Shown: one piece after another, positions 31,201-37,200 of the stretch
Layout of the letters: each line of letters opens with the position of its first letter
Position numbering within the stretch: position 1 is the first letter of the stretch
NCBI RefSeq assembly: GCF_020873875.1
Contig: NZ_JAHWGU010000053.1
Location: 1-37,563 of the forward strand
Length of the DNA: 37,563 nucleotides
Direction of reading: 5' to 3'
DNA from: Actinoplanes sp. DH11
Lineage (GTDB): Bacteria; Actinomycetota; Actinomycetes; Mycobacteriales; Micromonosporaceae
The notes under the pieces: model-generated
What the model was told of the DNA's origin: nothing
What the model saw: only the letters and a program-made list of their open reading frames with translations
Database searches by the model: none
Made by a program: the position numbers and the translations under genes

Positions 31201-34200
31201 CACGCCGTCCAGGGGTCCGTGGTCCTGCCCGGCGCGGCACTGATCGACCTGGTACTGCACGCCGGCCAGCGGGTCGGCGCGGACCTGCTGGACGAACTGA
31301 CCATCGAGACCCCGCTGGTGATCCCGGACGATGCAGTGATCGTTCAGGTGACCGTCTCCGGGGCGGACACGTCTGGCCGCCGTACTGCCGAAATTCATTC
31401 CAGCCCGGCCGGCGAACTCGAGGACCAGTGGACCCGGCATGCCTCGGGTGTGTTGGGCGTGGCTGGTGCGGTGGTGGAGGACACGTCGCTGGCTGTGTGG
31501 CCGCCGGTGGGTGCTGAGGAGTTGCCGGTGGCCGGCTGGTACGACGCATTGGCGTCGGCGGGGCTGGGTTATGGGCCGGTGTTCCAGGGCTTGCGTGGCC
31601 TATGGCGTCGCGATGGTGAGGTGTTCGCGGACGTCAATGTTGATGTTGATGTTGAGGGTTTTGGTATTCATCCGGTGTTGTTGGATGCGGTGTTGCATGC
31701 GATTCCGGCTTTGGGGCTTGGTGGTGGTGATGGTGCGGGGCCGTTGTTGCCGTTTGTGTGGGGTGGGGTGCGGTTGGTGGCGACGGGTGCGCGGTCGTTG
31801 CGGGTGCGTTTGACCCGGGTGGGTGATGCGGTGTCGTTGTTGTTGGCTGATGGTGCGGGTGTGCCGGTGGCGGCGGTGGAGTCGTTGGTGTTGCGGCCGG
31901 TGGTGGTGGAGCCGGGGCCGGTGGTGGCGCCGTTGTTTGGTGTGGATTTGGTGCCGGTGGTGGGTTCGGTGTTTGAGGGCGAGGTGTATCGGGCTGGTGG
32001 TGTTCATGAGGTGTTGGCGCGGTTGCAGGGGGCGGTGGTGGCGGATGAGCGGTTGGTGGTGGTGATTGGTGGTGGTTTGGAGGATGCGCCGGTGCGGGGT
32101 TTGGTGCGGTCGGCGCAGTCGGAGCATCCGGGTCGGTTTGTGTTGGTGGATACCGATGGTGAGGTGTTGGTGGCCGATGGTGAGCCGGAGGTGGTGGTTC
32201 GTGGTGGTGAGGTGCGGGTGCCGCGGTTGGTGCCGGTGGTGGCTGGTGGTGGTGGGGTGCCGGTGTTGGAGGGCACGGTGTTGGTGACTGGTGGTGGGGG
32301 TGCGTTGGGGTCGGTGGTGTGTGAGTGGTTGGTGGGTCGTGGTGTGAATGTGGTGGCGGTGGGTCGTGGTGGTCCGACGGTGTGTGATGTGACGGATCGG
32401 GTGCAGGTGGATGCGTTGGTGGCGGGGATTCCGGATTTGGTGGGGGTGGTGCATTGTGCGGGTGTTTTGGATGATGGTGTGTTGGAGGCGTTGACGCCGG
32501 AGCGGTTGGATGCGGTGTTGGCGGTGAAGGCGGATGCTGCGTGGTTTTTGCATGAGGCGACGGCGCATTTGGATTTGAAGTTGTTTGTTTTGTTTTCGTC
32601 GGTGGCTGGGTTGTTCGGTACTGCGGGGCAGGCGAATTATGCGGCGGGTAACACGTATTTGGATGCGTTGGCTGAGTTTCGGCGGGCGCGGGGTTTGGTG
32701 GGGTTGTCGTTGGCGTGGGGTGCGTGGGACGTCGGCATGGCCGGCGAGCTTTCCGCCACCGACCGGCGCCGGATGGCCCGCGCCGGCCTGCCGCCACTGA
32801 CCACCGAACAGGGCGTCGCCGCCCTGGAAGCCGCACTCGGCTCCACCGCCGCCCTGCTCGCACCCATGCGGCTCGACCTTGCCGCGCTACGGTCCCGCGC
32901 GGTACGCGAGCCGGTGGCACCCCTACTCCGGTCACTGGTCCGGGTTACCACTCGCCGGACCGCCCTCACCACCACGGGCGGCTCGGCCCTGGCAGACCGG
33001 CTGGCCGGACTCGACCGGGACAGGGCCGTCGAGGCAGTGTTGCCGGTGGTGCGGGCGCAGGTTGCGGAGGTTTTGGGGCATGCGGGTGTGGATGCGGTGG
33101 GGGTGGGGCAGCCGTTCACCGAGTTGGGGTTTGATTCGTTGACGGCGGTGGAGTTGCGTAATCGGTTGGCGGTGGTGACGGGGTTGAAGTTGCCGGCGAC
33201 GCTGGTGTTCGACTATCCGACGCCGACCGCTCTGGCCGGATACCTCGTCCAGCAGATCACCGGGGTTGTTCCGTCGTTGGCGGCGGTGAGTGCGGTGCGG
33301 CCTGGTATCGACGAGCCGATCGCGATCGTGGGGATGTCGTGTCGGTATCCGGGTGGGGTGAGTTCGCCGCAAGGTTTGTGGGATCTGGTGGTTCGGGGTG
33401 GGGACGGGATCACACCGTTCCCCGTCGATCGGGGCTGGGATCTTCAGGGTCTCTATGGGGTTGAAGCAGGAGCCGACGGTCGTTCGGACACGATGGAGGG
33501 TGGTTTCCTGCACGATGCGGCGCAGTTCGATGCGGCGTTTTTCGGGATCAGTCCGCGTGAGGCTTTGGCGATGGATCCGCAGCAGCGGTTGTTGTTGGAG
33601 GCGTCGTGGGAGGCGTTCGAGTCGGCCGGTATTGACCCGGCTGTTCTGCGGGGTTCGTCGACGGGTGTGTTCGCCGGCCTGATGTACCACGACTATGCGG
33701 CTCGTCCGGTGGATGTTCCGGCTGGGGTGGAGGCGTTCATCGGGCTGGGCAACAACGGCAGTATCGCGTCGGGTCGGGTGGCGTACACGTTCGGGCTGGA
33801 GGGTCCGGCGGTCACTGTGGATACGGCGTGTTCGTCGTCGCTTGTCGCCTTGCATTGGGCGGTGCAGGCGTTGCGGTCCGGCGAGTGTGACATGGCGCTT
33901 GCTGGTGGTGTGACGGTGATGGCGACGCCGGGGACGTTCGCTGAGTTCAGTCGTCAGCGGGGTCTGTCGTTCGATGGCCGGTGCAAGTCGTTCAGTGCGT
34001 CGGCGGATGGTACGGGCTGGTCCGAGGGTGTGGGCATGCTGCTGGTGGAGCGGCTCTCGGATGCTCGTAAGAACGGTCACCCCGTGCTCGCGGTGGTTCG
34101 CGGTTCGGCGGTGAACCAGGACGGTGCTTCCAACGGTTTGACCGCGCCGAATGGTCCGTCGCAGCAGCGAGTGATCCGGCAGGCCCTCGCCAACGCCGGT

Positions 34201-37200
34201 TTGGCTCCGGCCGAGGTTGATGTGGTGGAGGCGCACGGCACGGGGACGACGCTGGGTGACCCGATCGAGGCGCAGGCGCTGCTGGCCACCTATGGGCAGG
34301 ACCGTGAGCAGCCGTTGCGGCTGGGGTCGGTGAAGTCGAATATCGGGCACACGCAGGCCGCGGCGGGTGTCGCCGGGATCATCAAGATGGTGCAGGCGAT
34401 GCGGCACGGTGTGATGCCGCGCACCTTGCATGTGGATGAGCCGACCCCGCACGTGGATTGGGAGTCCGGTGCGGTGGAGCTGCTCACTGAGCCGGTCGAG
34501 TGGCGGGTGCAGGACCGGCCGCGTCGGGCGGCGGTGTCGTCGTTCGGGATCAGTGGCACGAACGCGCACGTGATCTTGGAGCAGGGTCCGGGCGTTGAGG
34601 TGCCGGGGGAGTCGGTGCGGGTGCCGGGTCCGGTGCCGTGGCTGGTTTCTGCGAAGTCGCCGGAGGCGTTGGCGGCGCAGGTGCAGCGTTTGGCCGTGTT
34701 GGATGCTGATGCTGTTGATGTCGGGTTCTCGTTGGCTACGACGCGGGCGTTGTTGCCGTATCGGGCTGTGGTGACTGATGTGTCGGCGCCGTTGGATGTC
34801 GTGCGGGTGGCTGACGGCAAGCTGGGTGTGTTGTTCCCGGGTCAGGGTGCGCAGTTCGCCGGCATGGGTGAGGGCCTGTATCGGGCGTATCCGGTTTTCG
34901 CGGCTGTGTATGACGAGGTGGTCGCGGCGTTCGGGTTCGACATCGATGCCGCGAGGCTGGACGAGACGCGGTTCACTCAGGCGGCGTTGTTCGCGGTTGA
35001 GGTGGCCACGTTCCGGTTGTTGCAGTCGTGGGGGGTGCGCCCGGATCTGTTGCTGGGGCATTCGATCGGTGAGCTGGCCGCCGCGCACGTGGCGGGACTG
35101 TGGTCGTTGGCGGATGCGGTGAAGGTGGTCGCGGCTCGGGGTGCGTTGATGCAGGCGCTGCCGTCGGGTGGGGCGATGGTGGCTGTCGCCGCGACCGAGG
35201 ACGAGGTGGTGGCGCGGCTTGTTGATGGGGTGTCGATCGCGGCGGTCAATGGCCCGCAGGCGGTGGTGATCTCTGGTGATGAGGATGCGGTGCTGGCGGT
35301 GGCGGCCGGGTTCGACAAGACGCGGCGGTTGCGGGTGAGTCATGCGTTCCATTCGGTGTTGATGGAGCCGATGCTGCGGGACTTCGCCGCTGTTCTTGAC
35401 GAGGTGGTCTTCGCGGCGCCGTCGTTGGGTTGGGTTTCGAATGTGACCGGTGAGCCGGTCGGTGTTGAGGTGATGGACCCGGAGTACTGGGTGCGGCAGG
35501 TCCGCCAGCCGGTCCGGTTCGCCGACGGCCTGGCCGCGATGCGTGCCGCCGGGGTGACCCGGTTCATCGAGGTGGGCCCGTCGGGTGCGCTGACCGCCCA
35601 CGTCGACGGGGTGTGTCTGCCCACGATCCGTAAGGGCCGTGACGAGCCGGACTCGTTGGTCAAGGCGCTGGCGGTGGCCGGCCCGGACTGGGTGAAGGTG
35701 TTCCCCGGTGCCCGGCGTATCGAGCTGCCCACCTACGCCTTCCAGCGGCAGGAATTCTGGCTGCGCACCACCACTGCCGTTACCGGTTCGGCGGCCGGTC
35801 TCGGCCTCGAACCGGGCGAACATCCGATGCTGGGCGCGATCCTGCGTTCGGCCGGCGCCGGCGAGACGCTGTTCACCATTCAGCTGTCCACCGAGAGTCA
35901 CCCGTGGCTGGCAGACCACACGGTGTTCGGCCAGGTGGTGGTGCCGGGGGCGGCGATGGTGGAGCTGGTGCTGCACGTGGGCCAGCGGCTTGACTGCGGT
36001 GTGCTGGAGGAGCTGACGGTCGAGGTACCACTGGTGCTGCCCGAGCGGGGTGCCCGGCAGGTGCAGATCGTGGTGGGCGACCCGGTGGACGGGCGGCGCG
36101 CGGTGAGCATCCACTCTCGGGCAGCTGACGAACCGGATGCCGGATGGCAGCGGCATGCGACAGGCGAGGTGGTCGCCGGCGACTTCACCGGTGACGGCTT
36201 GCCGGAGTGGCCGCCGGTGGGTGCTGAGGAGTTGCCGGTGGCGGGTTGGTATGAGGGGTTGGCGGCGGCTGGTTTGGGTTATGGGCCGGTGTTCCAGGGG
36301 CTTCGTGGGTTGTGGCGTCGCGATGGTGAGGTGTTCGCGGACGTCAATGTTGATGTTGATGTTGAGGGTTTTGGTATTCATCCGGTGTTGTTGGATGCGG
36401 TGTTGCATGCGATTCCGGCTTTGGGGGTTGGTGGTGGTGATGGTGCGGGGCCGTTGTTGCCGTTTGTGTGGGGTGGGGTGCGGTTGGTGGCGACGGGTGC
36501 GCGGTCGTTGCGGGTGCGTTTGACGCGGGTGGGTGATGCGGTGTCGTTGTTGTTGGCTGATGGTGCGGGTGTGCCGGTGGCGGTGGTGGAGTCGTTGGTG
36601 TTGCGGCCGGTTGTTGCTGGTCAGTTGGGTGGCGGGCATGCGCCGTTGTTTGGTGTGGATTTGGTGCCCGTGGTGGCTTCGGGGTCGGTGTTTGAGGGTG
36701 AGGTGTATCGGGCTGGTGGTGTTCATGAGGTGTTGGCGCGGTTGCAGGGGGCGGTGGTGGCGGATGAGCGGTTGGTGGTGGTGATTGGTGGTGGTTTGGA
36801 GGATGCGCCGGTGCGGGGTTTGGTGCGGTCGGCGCAGTCGGAGCATCCGGGTCGGTTTGTGTTGGTGGATACCGATGGTGAGGTGTTGGTGGCCGATGGT
36901 GAGCCGGAGGTGGTGGTTCGTGGTGGTGAGGTGCGGGTGCCGCGGTTGGTGCCGGTGGCGGCGGTGGCTGGTGGTGGTGGGGTGCCGGTGTTGGAGGGCA
37001 CGGTGTTGGTGACTGGTGGTGGGGGTGCGTTGGGGTCGGTGGTGGCGCGGTATTTGGTGGGTTCGGGTGTGCGGGTTGTGTTGGTGGGGCGTCGGGCTGT
37101 GGAGGCTGTGGAGTTGTTGGCTGAGTTGGGTGATGCGGCGTGGGCGGTGAATTGTGATGTGTCTGATCGGGTGCAGGTGGATGCGTTGGTGGCGGGGATT

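Larger units (their letters stand above)
28591..33255 (+). other. Module M7: KS-AT(malonyl)-DH-KR-ACP, double-bond module
   Basis: KS 28591-29862: Cys 29107, His 29512. AT 29917-31041: GHSIG serine 30343, HAFH 30622-30633. DH 31102-31899: His 31201 in HAVQGSVVLP, Asp 31684. KR structural half from about 31927, catalytic half from 32272, LDD 32467-32475, Tyr 32638; 37 residues from TGGGGALG to CDVTD, as in M6. ACP about 32986-33255, serine 33136. No ER. B-type KR plus intact DH predicts a trans double bond. From 31640 to about 32729 nearly every third codon base is G or T, then normal GC-ending codons return abruptly and change again near 33045. Confidence 0.92.

Noticed and set aside
28114..31440. 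Minus-strand open frame of 1108 codons opposite M7
   Set aside because: Same reasoning: antisense shadow of KS-AT-DH coding sequence, with no start signal or domain of its own.
31640..31672. GTTGAT tandem run as a possible regulatory or slippage repeat
   Set aside because: It codes in frame for NVDVDVDVEG in the DH of both M7 and M8 and is only about four units long; it is best explained as coding sequence copied with the duplication.
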